A stretch of DNA of 64,000 nucleotides from Oscillospiraceae bacterium (GTDB lineage Bacteria > Bacillota > Clostridia > Oscillospirales > Oscillospiraceae). Position numbers and translations under genes: made by a program. The stretch is from NCBI GenBank assembly GCA_902778285.1, contig CACYXC010000001.1, positions 1 through 64,000 on the forward strand, in the 5' to 3' direction. Under the pieces are notes generated by a model. It was not told the origin of the DNA. It saw only the letters and a list, made by a program, of their open reading frames with translations, and did not search any database. This document shows positions 8,208-14,942 of the stretch, piece after piece. The first letter of the stretch is position 1; the number at the start of each line of letters is the position of its first letter.

Positions 8208-9119
8208 ATGTGGTTTTGGTTCGCTGTCATCGCCCTTCTGTGCTGGAGCGGCTCGGACCTGTTCTCCAAAATCGGCTGTCAGGACGCAAAGGACAAGTAC
8301 AGCCACCTGAAAATGGTCATGGCCGTCGGCGTCGTAATGGGGCTGCATGCGGCATATGAGGTGCTTTTTCAGGGCGTTGAGATCAGCGGGAGCATCCTGC
8401 TGACCTATCTGCCGGTCTCCATGCTCTATATCCTGTCCATGGCCATCGGCTATCTGGGCCTGCGCTATATCGAGCTGTCCATCTCTTCCCCGATCTGCAA
8501 TTCCTCCGGCGCTATCGTGGCCGTGCTGACGCTTATGACCGCCGGCATCGGCGAGGACCTCCCGCCCGTGGCGCTTGCCGCTGTGGCGCTCGTGTGCTTC
8601 GGCGTGATCGGCCTCGGCTTCGTAGAGTCGCGCGAGGACGAGGAACTGCGCCGCGCGCGGCAGGACGCCTCGAATCACCACTACGCCAAGAGCTGGGTCG
8701 CGCTGGCGATCCCCGTGATCTACTGCCTGCTCGACGCGCTCGGCACCTTTGCCGACTACCGCGTGCTGAAGGTGCTGGACGAGGACTCCGCCAACGTCGC
8801 CTATGAGCTGACCTTCCTGATCGTCGGCGCGCTGTGCGCGGTCTATGTGCTGGGGATCAAAAAGCAGAAGCTGGTCGCGCGGCAGGAGGCGCCCAAGTAC
8901 ACCGGCGCCGTGTTCGAGACCGTCGGCCAGTTCTTTTACATCTACGCGCTGGCGGATTCCGCGCATGTGGCCTTCGCCGCGCCGATCATCTCCTCCTACT
9001 GCGTGGCCTCCGTTCTCTGGAGCCGCATTTTCCTCAGGGAGAAGCTGAGCTGGAAGCACTACGGCATGATCGCCCTCGTCGTCGCGGGCATCGTGATCCT
9101 GGGCATACTGGATATCTGA
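8208..9119 (+). CDS. EamA/DMT-family membrane transporter
   Basis: 303 residues with ten hydrophobic helices in two EamA-like halves, the layout of the drug/metabolite transporter superfamily. The first half begins MWFWFAVIALLCWSGSDLFSK and the second, after a long charged loop (ESREDEELRRARQD), runs from about residue 165. The start ATG 8208 is preferred because the first helix begins there and GAGGAAA lies upstream; an in-frame ATG at 8139 falls on the promoter. The substrate is unknown; members export metabolites or amino acids, or import nucleosides. Monocistronic, followed by repeats. Confidence 0.85.
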   Translation: MWFWFAVIALLCWSGSDLFSKIGCQDAKDKYSHLKMVMAVGVVMGLHAAYEVLFQGVEISGSILLTYLPVSMLYILSMAIGYLGLRYIELSISSPICNSSGAIVAVLTLMTAGIGEDLPPVALAAVALVCFGVIGLGFVESREDEELRRARQDASNHHYAKSWVALAIPVIYCLLDALGTFADYRVLKVLDEDSANVAYELTFLIVGALCAVYVLGIKKQKLVARQEAPKYTGAVFETVGQFFYIYALADSAHVAFAAPIISSYCVASVLWSRIFLREKLSWKHYGMIALVVAGIVILGILDI

Positions 9120-9126
9120 CTGCCAA

Positions 9127-9259
9127 GGCCTCCCCTGTGCAAGGGGAGATGCCCCGAAGGGGCGGAGGGCTTGTTGACTATGCTCCGAAACTCTATGTGA
9201 AAACGACCAGCGCAACCCCTCAGTCAGCTTTGCTGACAGCTCCCCTTGCACAGGGGAGC
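9127..9259. repeat. R1 repeat, full-length copy
   Basis: About 133 bp with near-complementary ends: GCCTCCCCTGTGCAAGGGGA at the left and CTCCCCTTGCACAGGGGAGCC at the right, each also a hairpin, plus an inner GTCAGCTTTGCTGAC hairpin. Related copies or fragments occur at 10176, 12350, 13650 and 20713. Confidence 0.85.
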
Positions 9260-9269
9260 CAAAACGGAA

Positions 9270-9453
9270 GGAGACCTCATCCGTCTGGCCTCCGGCCAGC
9301 CACCTTCCCCGAAGGGGAAGGCTATAAGGAAGGAGACCTCATCCGTCTGGCCTCCGGCCAGCCACCTTCCCCAAAGGGGAAGGCTATAAGGAAGGAGACC
9401 TCATCCACCGCGCCGCGGTCCCCCTTCCCCAGAGGGGAAGGCTATAAGGAAGG
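9270..9453 (+). repeat. Three tandem 62-bp repeat units abutting pyrH
   Basis: GACCTCATC starts at 9272, 9334 and 9396, giving an exact 62-bp period. Each unit contains GGCCTCCGGCC-type and CCTTCCCC...GGGGAAGG hairpins and ends CTATAAGGAAGGAGA. The third unit is diverged in its first hairpin. The tail of the last unit supplies the pyrH ribosome site. 9120-9461 contains no gene. Confidence 0.85.
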
Positions 9454-9461
9454 AGATTGTA

Positions 9462-10172
9462 ATGAAAGCTGTTTACAAGCGCGTTTTGATCAAGATCAGC
9501 GGCGAGGCGCTGGCCGCGGAAAAGCACACCGGATTTGATTTCGATTTTGTCTCCCGCGTCTGCGAGGCCGTCAAGTCCTGCACGCAGATGGGCGCGCAGG
9601 TCGGCATCGTGATCGGCGGCGGCAACTTCTGGCGCGGCGTCAAGGACGGCGCCGGGAAGGTCGAGCGCGTCAGCGCCGACCGCATGGGCATGCTCGCGAC
9701 GGCGATGAACTGCCTCGCGGTGGCGGATGTGTTCCGGCAGGCCGGCTGCGACGCGCGCGTGATGACCGCGGTGGACATCCAGGGCGTGGGCGAGCGCTAC
9801 GACACCCGCAGGGCCGTCGAATATCTGGAAGCCGGTAAGATCGTGCTCTTCGCCTGCGGCACCGGCTCCCCCTTCTTCTCCACCGACACCGCGTCGGTGC
9901 TCCGCGCGGCGGAGATCGGGGCTGACGCGATTTTGCTCGCCAAGAACATCGACGGCGTGTACTCCGACGATCCGCGCAAGAATCCCGAGGCCTTCAAGTT
10001 TGACGAAATCTCCTACGACGAGGTGCTGGCGCGCAGGCTCGCCGTCATGGACAGCACCGCCACGAGCCTCGCCATGGACAACGGCATCCCCGTCATCGTC
10101 TTCGCGCTCGCCGAGCCCGAGAACATCGGCCGCGTCCTCTGCGGCGAAAAGCTGGGCACGCTGGTCAGGTGA
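9462..10172 (+). CDS. pyrH: UMP kinase
   Basis: 236 residues, the usual length. Bacterial UMP kinase, an amino-acid-kinase fold hexamer that phosphorylates UMP to UDP with ATP in the cytoplasm. Landmarks are the N-terminal RVLIKISGEALA phosphate-binding strand, the glycine-rich IGGGNFWRG, ADRMGMLATAMN, and the ATP-site ILLAKNIDGVYSDDP. It starts the translation/isoprenoid run pyrH-frr-uppS. AAGGAAGGAGA seven bases before the ATG is formed by the end of a repeat. A partial R1 repeat follows its stop. Confidence 0.96.
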   Translation: MKAVYKRVLIKISGEALAAEKHTGFDFDFVSRVCEAVKSCTQMGAQVGIVIGGGNFWRGVKDGAGKVERVSADRMGMLATAMNCLAVADVFRQAGCDARVMTAVDIQGVGERYDTRRAVEYLEAGKIVLFACGTGSPFFSTDTASVLRAAEIGADAILLAKNIDGVYSDDPRKNPEAFKFDEISYDEVLARRLAVMDSTATSLAMDNGIPVIVFALAEPENIGRVLCGEKLGTLVR

Positions 10173-10175
10173 TCT

Positions 10176-10198
10176 GCCTCCCCTTGCACAGGGGAGCC
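10176..10198. repeat. R1 repeat, right-end fragment
   Basis: Only the terminal hairpin CTCCCCTTGCACAGGGGAG is present, between pyrH and frr. Confidence 0.75.
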
Positions 10199-10241
10199 AA
10201 CATGGAAATAGTTTACTGAAAATAAAACAGGAGGGAACAAC

Positions 10242-10793
10242 ATGTCTGACTACAAGTTTTTTGAAGACAAAATGACCAAGACCTGCGAGGCGCTGAACAC
10301 GACGCTGGCCACCATCCGCGCCGGCCGTGCCAACGCCGCCGTGCTCGACCAGATCACGGTGGACTACTACGGCTCGCCCACGCCCATCCAGCAGGTGGCT
10401 TCCGTCTCCACGCCCGACCCCCGTTCTCTGTACATCCAGCCCTGGGACGGCTCCGTGCTCAAGGGCATCGAAAAGGCGATCCTGGCCTCCGATCTGGGCA
10501 TCAACCCCCAGAACGACGGCAGAGGCATCCGCCTGGTGTTCCCGCCGCTGACCGAGGAGCGCCGCCGCGATCTGGTCAAGCAGACCAAGAAATACGGCGA
10601 GGAGTGCAAGGTCGCCATCCGCAATATCCGCCGCGACGCCATCGACAAGTTCAAAAAGCAGCAGAAGGCCTCCGAGATGACCGAGGACGACTACAAGATC
10701 GCCGAGAAGGACATCCAGAAGCTGACCGACGACTTCATCAAGGAGATCGACAAGATCACCGAGCGCAAGGAAAAAGAGCTGACGGAGATCTGA
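10242..10793 (+). CDS. frr: Ribosome recycling factor
   Basis: 183 residues, standard length. It splits post-termination ribosomes together with EF-G. The two-domain RRF signature is clear: three-helix bundle ends (SDYKFFEDKMTKTCEAL; IDKFKKQQKASEMTEDD) and the central beta domain with VDYYGSPTPIQQVASVS and PWDGSVLKGIEKAI. AGGAGG lies upstream of the ATG. Its TGA overlaps the uppS ATG by one base (TGATG), so the two are translationally coupled. Confidence 0.97.
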   Translation: MSDYKFFEDKMTKTCEALNTTLATIRAGRANAAVLDQITVDYYGSPTPIQQVASVSTPDPRSLYIQPWDGSVLKGIEKAILASDLGINPQNDGRGIRLVFPPLTEERRRDLVKQTKKYGEECKVAIRNIRRDAIDKFKKQQKASEMTEDDYKIAEKDIQKLTDDFIKEIDKITERKEKELTEI

Positions 10794-11530
10794 TGAACGA
10801 GAAAAACAACAATACGGCGGGGAAGCGGGACGACCGCGTTCCCCGCCATATTGCCATCATTCTGGATGGCAACGGCCGCTGGGCCAGAAAGCGCGGCCTG
10901 CCGCGCACGGCGGGGCACGCCGCCGGAGCGGAGACCTTCCGCAGAATCGCGCTCTACTGCCGCGACATCGGCGTGGACTACCTGACGGTCTACGCCTTTT
11001 CCACCGAGAACTGGAAGCGGCCGGACGGCGAGGTCAAAACCATCATGCGCCTGCTGGACAAGTACCTGCACGAGGCCATCGACACTATGGAGCGCGACGG
11101 CATGAAGATGCGCATCTTCGGCGACGTGACGGGCCTCTCGCCCGAGCTGCAGGCGCTGGCGGCGGAGACCGACGAGATCGCCGACCGCATCGACGGCTTC
11201 CAGGCCAACATCTGCCTCAACTACGGCGGACGGGATGAGATTATCCACGCGGCGAAGCGCTGGGCGGCAGACCTTGCCGCCGGAAGAGCCGAGGGCGAGC
11301 TGACCGAGGAAAGGTTTGCCCGCTATCTCTATTCGGCGAACATCCCGGACCCGGATCTGATGATCCGCCCCGGCGGGGAGCAGAGGCTGTCGAATTTCCT
11401 GCTCTGGCAGTGCGCCTACGCGGAGTTCTACTTTACCGACGTGCTTTGGCCGGATTTTACGCCGGAGGAGCTGGACAAAGCCATCGCCGTCTACCGCAGC
11501 CGCGACCGGCGCTACGGCGGGGTGAAGTAG
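10793..11530 (+). CDS. uppS: Isoprenyl transferase (undecaprenyl diphosphate synthase)
   Basis: 245 residues. Adds isopentenyl diphosphate units in cis to farnesyl diphosphate to make the C55 lipid carrier for wall synthesis. Signature HIAIILDGNGRWARKRG contains the Mg-binding Asp and the HG-type pocket; TVYAFSTENWKRP is the flexible-loop region; the C-terminal motif reads IRPGGEQRLSNFLLWQ where many homologues have IRTSGE. The start ATG overlaps the frr stop. In most Firmicutes cdsA follows directly; here an AlkD-like gene does. Confidence 0.96.
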   Translation: MNEKNNNTAGKRDDRVPRHIAIILDGNGRWARKRGLPRTAGHAAGAETFRRIALYCRDIGVDYLTVYAFSTENWKRPDGEVKTIMRLLDKYLHEAIDTMERDGMKMRIFGDVTGLSPELQALAAETDEIADRIDGFQANICLNYGGRDEIIHAAKRWAADLAAGRAEGELTEERFARYLYSANIPDPDLMIRPGGEQRLSNFLLWQCAYAEFYFTDVLWPDFTPEELDKAIAVYRSRDRRYGGVK

Positions 11531-11603
11531 TTTTCAGTTTTCAGTTTTGAGTTTTCAGGAGACGGGCGAACGCCTGTAGGGGCGGCAAGCTGCCGCCCGC
11601 CTT
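11529..11603. repeat. TTTTCAG repeat plus B-type palindrome
   Basis: A short run of TTTTCAG heptamers (11531-11560), then GTAGGGGCGGCAAGCTGCCGC, a palindrome of the B family seen also near 23.3, 28.5, 39.2 and 42.7 kb. Confidence 0.65.
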
Positions 11604-11668
11604 GATCGTGCAGGGGCTGACGCCCGGCCCATGGCCGAGTCCGTTTATATTGAGGAGACTGGGAAGCG

Positions 11669-12349
11669 ATGACCGAGATCCAACAGAAACTACAGGCGCT
11701 GGCCGATCCCGGCTATCGGGAGTTCACGCTGCCGCTGCTGCCGAACCTGGAGCCGGAGCGCATGATCGGCGTGCGCATGCCGGCCATGCGCGCGCTCGCG
11801 AAAGAGCTGTACCGGGCGGGGGCGTATGAGGACTTTCTCATGGCTTTACCCCATGAATACCACGAGGAGAACTGTCTCCACGCCTTTCTGATCGGTGAGA
11901 TCGGGGATGTCGGCCGCTGCCTCGCCGAGACGGAGCGCTTCCTGCCCTTCGTGGACAACTGGTCGGTCTGCGACACGCTGAAGCCGAAGTGCTTCCGGAA
12001 AAACCGCGCGGCGCTGCTCGAACGCATCCCCACCTGGCTCGCCTCGGATAAGACCTATACCGTCCGCTTCGGCATCGGCATGCTGATGAGCCATTTTCTG
12101 GACGAGGACTTCCGGCCGGAGTATCTGGCATGGGTCGGCGGCGTCCGCTCGGAGGAGTACTACGTCAACATGATGATCGCGTGGTATTTCGCCACGGCGC
12201 TGGCCAAACAGTACGACGCGGCGCTCCCCTGGATCGAGCAGGGGCGGCTTTCGCGCTGGACGCACAACAAGACGATCCAGAAGGCTGTGGAGAGCTTCCG
12301 CGTCAGCGATGAGCACAAGGCGGCGCTGAAGGCGCTGAGAATCAAATAA
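11669..12349 (+). CDS. AlkD-like DNA alkylation repair/HEAT-like protein
   Basis: 226 residues matching the AlkD-type family of HEAT-like repeat DNA glycosylases that remove 3- and 7-alkylpurines. Visible family features are RMIGVRMPAMRALAKELYR near the start, the helical pairs HEYHEENCLHAFLIG and FVDNWSVCDTLKPK, LASDKTYTVRFGIGML, YYVNMMIAWYFATA and the closing RWTHNKTIQKAVESFRVSDE. Many members have unproven glycosylase activity. It sits where cdsA normally lies between uppS and dxr. GAGGAG and GGGAAG occur upstream of the ATG. Confidence 0.87.
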   Translation: MTEIQQKLQALADPGYREFTLPLLPNLEPERMIGVRMPAMRALAKELYRAGAYEDFLMALPHEYHEENCLHAFLIGEIGDVGRCLAETERFLPFVDNWSVCDTLKPKCFRKNRAALLERIPTWLASDKTYTVRFGIGMLMSHFLDEDFRPEYLAWVGGVRSEEYYVNMMIAWYFATALAKQYDAALPWIEQGRLSRWTHNKTIQKAVESFRVSDEHKAALKALRIK

Positions 12350-12485
12350 GCCTCCCCTGAAAGGGGAGGTAGCCCGAAGGGGCGGAGGGGTCGAAAAGCG
12401 AACAGCGCTCCGAAATCAACACGCAAAAGGACGCATGACCCCTCAGTCCGGCCTTTGGCCGGACAGCTCCCCTTACAGGGGAGCC
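12350..12485. repeat. R1 repeat, full-length copy
   Basis: Begins one base after the AlkD-like stop with GCCTCCCCTGAAAGGGGAGG and ends CTCCCCTTACAGGGGAGCC, with an inner GTCCGGCCTTTGGCCGGAC hairpin. The dxr ribosome site AAGGAAGGTGA starts five bases beyond it. Confidence 0.85.
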
Positions 12486-12503
12486 AATAAGGAAGGTGAT
12501 TTT

Positions 12504-13646
12504 ATGGTTCGTTCCATCTCCATCCTCGGCTGCACCGGCTCCATCGGACGGCAGACCGCCGCGGTGGCGGAGCATACCGGGATCCGCGTGGCGGCGCTGA
12601 CCGCCAACCGGAAGATCGACCTGCTGGAGCAGCAGGCCAGAAAGCTCAAACCGGCTTTCGTCGCCGTCTACGATGAGGCGGCGGCAAAGCAGTTCAAAAT
12701 CGCCGTGGCCGACACGGACATCCGCGTGGGCTCCGGCATGGAGGGCCTCATCGAGGCCGCGACGCTCGACGACAGCGACTGTGTGGTGACGGCCGTGTCC
12801 GGCGCCGTGGGCCTGCGGCCGACGCTGGCCGCGATCGACGCGAAAAAGCGCATCGCCCTTGCCAACAAGGAGACGCTGGTGTGCGCCGGCGATCTGGTCA
12901 TGGCGCGGGCGAAAGAAAAGGGCGCGGAGATCGTGCCCGTGGACTCGGAGCACTCGGCCATCTTCCAGTGCCTGATGGGCAGGGGAGCGGGCGAGCTGCG
13001 CAGGATCCTGCTGACCGGCTCCGGCGGCCCCTTCCGCGGGAAAAAGCGGGAGGAGCTGGAGGGCGTCACGCCAGAGCAGGCCGTGGCCCATCCCAACTGG
13101 AGCATGGGCGCCAAGATCTCGGTGGACAGCTCCACGCTGATGAACAAGGGACTGGAGTTCGTGGAGGCCATGCACCTCTTCGGCGTGCGACCGGAGGACA
13201 TCACGGTGGTCATCCACCCCCAGAGCGTCATACACTCTATGGTGGAGCTTGTGGACGGCACGGTGATCGCGCAGCTCGGCGTACCCGACATGGGCCTGCC
13301 GATCCAGCTCGCGCTGACCTACCCGGAGCGCCTGCCCTCGATGTTTGCGCATCTGGACTTCTGGAAGCTGCGGGATCTGAGCTTTGCCGAGCCTGATCTG
13401 GTGAATTTCCCATGCCTGCGGCTCGCGATGGACTGCGCCCGGCGCGGCGGCACCGCCCCCTGCGCGATGAGCGCCGCCAACGAGGTCGCGGTGCATAAAT
13501 TCCTGCGCCGTGAGCTCGGCTACAACCGCATCTACGACGCGGCGGCCGGGGCGGTGGAGGCCGTGGGCGTCACCGCGGCGGACGATCTCGACACGATCCT
13601 CGCGGCCGACGAAGCGGCGAGAGCTTTTGTAAGAGAAAAGTTTTGA
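12504..13646 (+). CDS. dxr: 1-deoxy-D-xylulose-5-phosphate reductoisomerase
   Basis: 380 residues. Second step of the MEP isoprenoid pathway: converts DXP to MEP with NADPH and a divalent metal. The Rossmann motif LGCTGSIGRQT is at the N-terminus, then ANKETLV, the metal/substrate segment VDSEHSAIFQCL, GSGGPFRGK, HPNWSMGAKISVDSSTLMNKG, and the C-terminal domain with MSAANEVAV. ATG 12504 follows AAGGAAGGTGA; the open frame extends upstream only through the repeat. Together with uppS and rseP it forms the usual isoprenoid/envelope cluster. Confidence 0.96.
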   Translation: MVRSISILGCTGSIGRQTAAVAEHTGIRVAALTANRKIDLLEQQARKLKPAFVAVYDEAAAKQFKIAVADTDIRVGSGMEGLIEAATLDDSDCVVTAVSGAVGLRPTLAAIDAKKRIALANKETLVCAGDLVMARAKEKGAEIVPVDSEHSAIFQCLMGRGAGELRRILLTGSGGPFRGKKREELEGVTPEQAVAHPNWSMGAKISVDSSTLMNKGLEFVEAMHLFGVRPEDITVVIHPQSVIHSMVELVDGTVIAQLGVPDMGLPIQLALTYPERLPSMFAHLDFWKLRDLSFAEPDLVNFPCLRLAMDCARRGGTAPCAMSAANEVAVHKFLRRELGYNRIYDAAAGAVEAVGVTAADDLDTILAADEAARAFVREKF

Positions 13647-13649
13647 AAT

Positions 13650-13752
13650 GCCTCCCCTGTGCAAGGGGAGGCGCCCCGAAGGGGCGGAGTGGTTGTTGAC
13701 TTCGCACCGAAACAACAGAGACAAACGACCAACGCAACCCCTCAGTCAGCCT
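13650..13752. repeat. R1 repeat, copy lacking its right end
   Basis: Starts GCCTCCCCTGTGCAAGGGGA and runs to CCCCTCAGTCAGC, where the match ends and the rseP ribosome site AAGGAAAGGA begins. The middle (GTTGTTGACTTCGCACCGAA) matches the 9127 copy. Confidence 0.8.
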
Positions 13753-13769
13753 GTAAGGAAAGGATTCTT

Positions 13770-14828
13770 ATGACCATCGTATATATCCTGCTTGCGATAC
13801 TGATCTTCGGCGTGCTGATCGCCATCCATGAGTTCGGCCATTTCGCCGCGGCCAAGGCCTGCGGCGTGAAGGTGGAGGAGTTTGCCGTCGGCATGGGCCC
13901 CGCCGTCTGGAAAAAGCAGAAGGGCGAGACGCTATACGCCCTGCGGGCCATCCCCATCGGCGGCTACTGCGCCATGGCCGGGGAGGACACGAGCTCGGAG
14001 GACCCGCGGGCCTTCACCAACGCCCCGGTCTGGAAGCGCTTCCTGATCCTCTGCGCGGGCTCGTTCATGAATTTCCTGCTGGGCTTTGTGATCGTGCTGC
14101 TGCTCTACTCCGGCGCGGAGGCCTTCCGCGCGCCGATCCTCGACGGATTCATGGACGGCTGCCCCTATGAGGGGGCGGAGGCCCTGCAGAAGGGCGACCG
14201 CTTCTATAAGATCGACGGCCACCGGATCTACGAATACTACGACGTGTCCGATTTTCTGTCCCGCGGCGACGGCGTGTATGACATCGTGGTCATCCGCAAC
14301 GGAGAAAAGGTCACGCTGAAGGATTTCCCCATGGTCCCCGTGGAGTACGAGGGCTATGAGAGCAAGATGTACGGCTTCTATTTCGGCGTCGAGGACGCGA
14401 CGCCTCTGGTTAAGCTGCGCGCTTCCTGGGAGACCTGCATGGGCTTCGGCCGCATGGTCTGGCAGGGACTGGAGCAGCTGCTGACCGGCAAGGTGGGCGT
14501 CAAGGACCTCTCCGGCCCGGTCGGCATCGTCGATCTGATGGCGGAGACCGGCGAACAGGCCAAGAGCGTGAAGGACGGCGTGAGCAGTATCCTCTACCTC
14601 GGCGCCTTCATCGCGGTCAACCTCGCCATCATGAACATGCTGCCCATCCCGGCGCTGGACGGCGGGCGCGTGTTCCTGCTGCTGGTGACCGCGCTCGTTG
14701 AGGCGCTGATCGGCAGAAAGCTCGATCCGAAATACGAGGGCTATATCCACGCGGCGGGCATGGTGCTGCTGCTGGCGCTGATGGCCTTTGTGATGTTCAA
14801 CGATGTTTTGCGGATCGTGAGAGGCTGA
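13770..14828 (+). CDS. rseP: Site-2 membrane metalloprotease RseP/RasP
   Basis: 352 residues, typical. Zinc protease that cuts single membrane helices, for example of anti-sigma factors or signal-peptide remnants. HEFGHF (HExxH) lies in the first helix near residue 19, the second metal motif is NMLPIPALDGGR near residue 292, and a short degenerate PDZ region is between (YEGAEALQKGDRFYKIDGHR). Three to four membrane helices. AAGGAAAGGA upstream. In many relatives ispG follows; here a terminator does. Confidence 0.94.
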   Translation: MTIVYILLAILIFGVLIAIHEFGHFAAAKACGVKVEEFAVGMGPAVWKKQKGETLYALRAIPIGGYCAMAGEDTSSEDPRAFTNAPVWKRFLILCAGSFMNFLLGFVIVLLLYSGAEAFRAPILDGFMDGCPYEGAEALQKGDRFYKIDGHRIYEYYDVSDFLSRGDGVYDIVVIRNGEKVTLKDFPMVPVEYEGYESKMYGFYFGVEDATPLVKLRASWETCMGFGRMVWQGLEQLLTGKVGVKDLSGPVGIVDLMAETGEQAKSVKDGVSSILYLGAFIAVNLAIMNMLPIPALDGGRVFLLLVTALVEALIGRKLDPKYEGYIHAAGMVLLLALMAFVMFNDVLRIVRG

Positions 14829-14866
14829 ATAATAGAAGCCCCGCGCTGTCCGTCCGACAAACAAAA

Positions 14867-14917
14867 AAACCCTGCCCGCGATCCGGGAACAGACCGGACC
14901 GCAGGCAGGGTTTCTGC
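14867..14917. terminator. Terminator between convergent genes
   Basis: AAACCCTGCC and GGCAGGGTTT arms (13 bases each with one mismatch) separated by about 21 bases, with A and T tracts outside; it can serve rseP on + and the solute-binding protein gene on -. Confidence 0.75.
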
Positions 14918-14942
14918 GTTTATGAATTTTGCAGAGGGCGGA

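Noticed and set aside
12435..12503. Upstream extension of dxr
   Set aside because: It reads through an R1 repeat; ATG 12504 has the correctly spaced ribosome site and begins the Rossmann fold.
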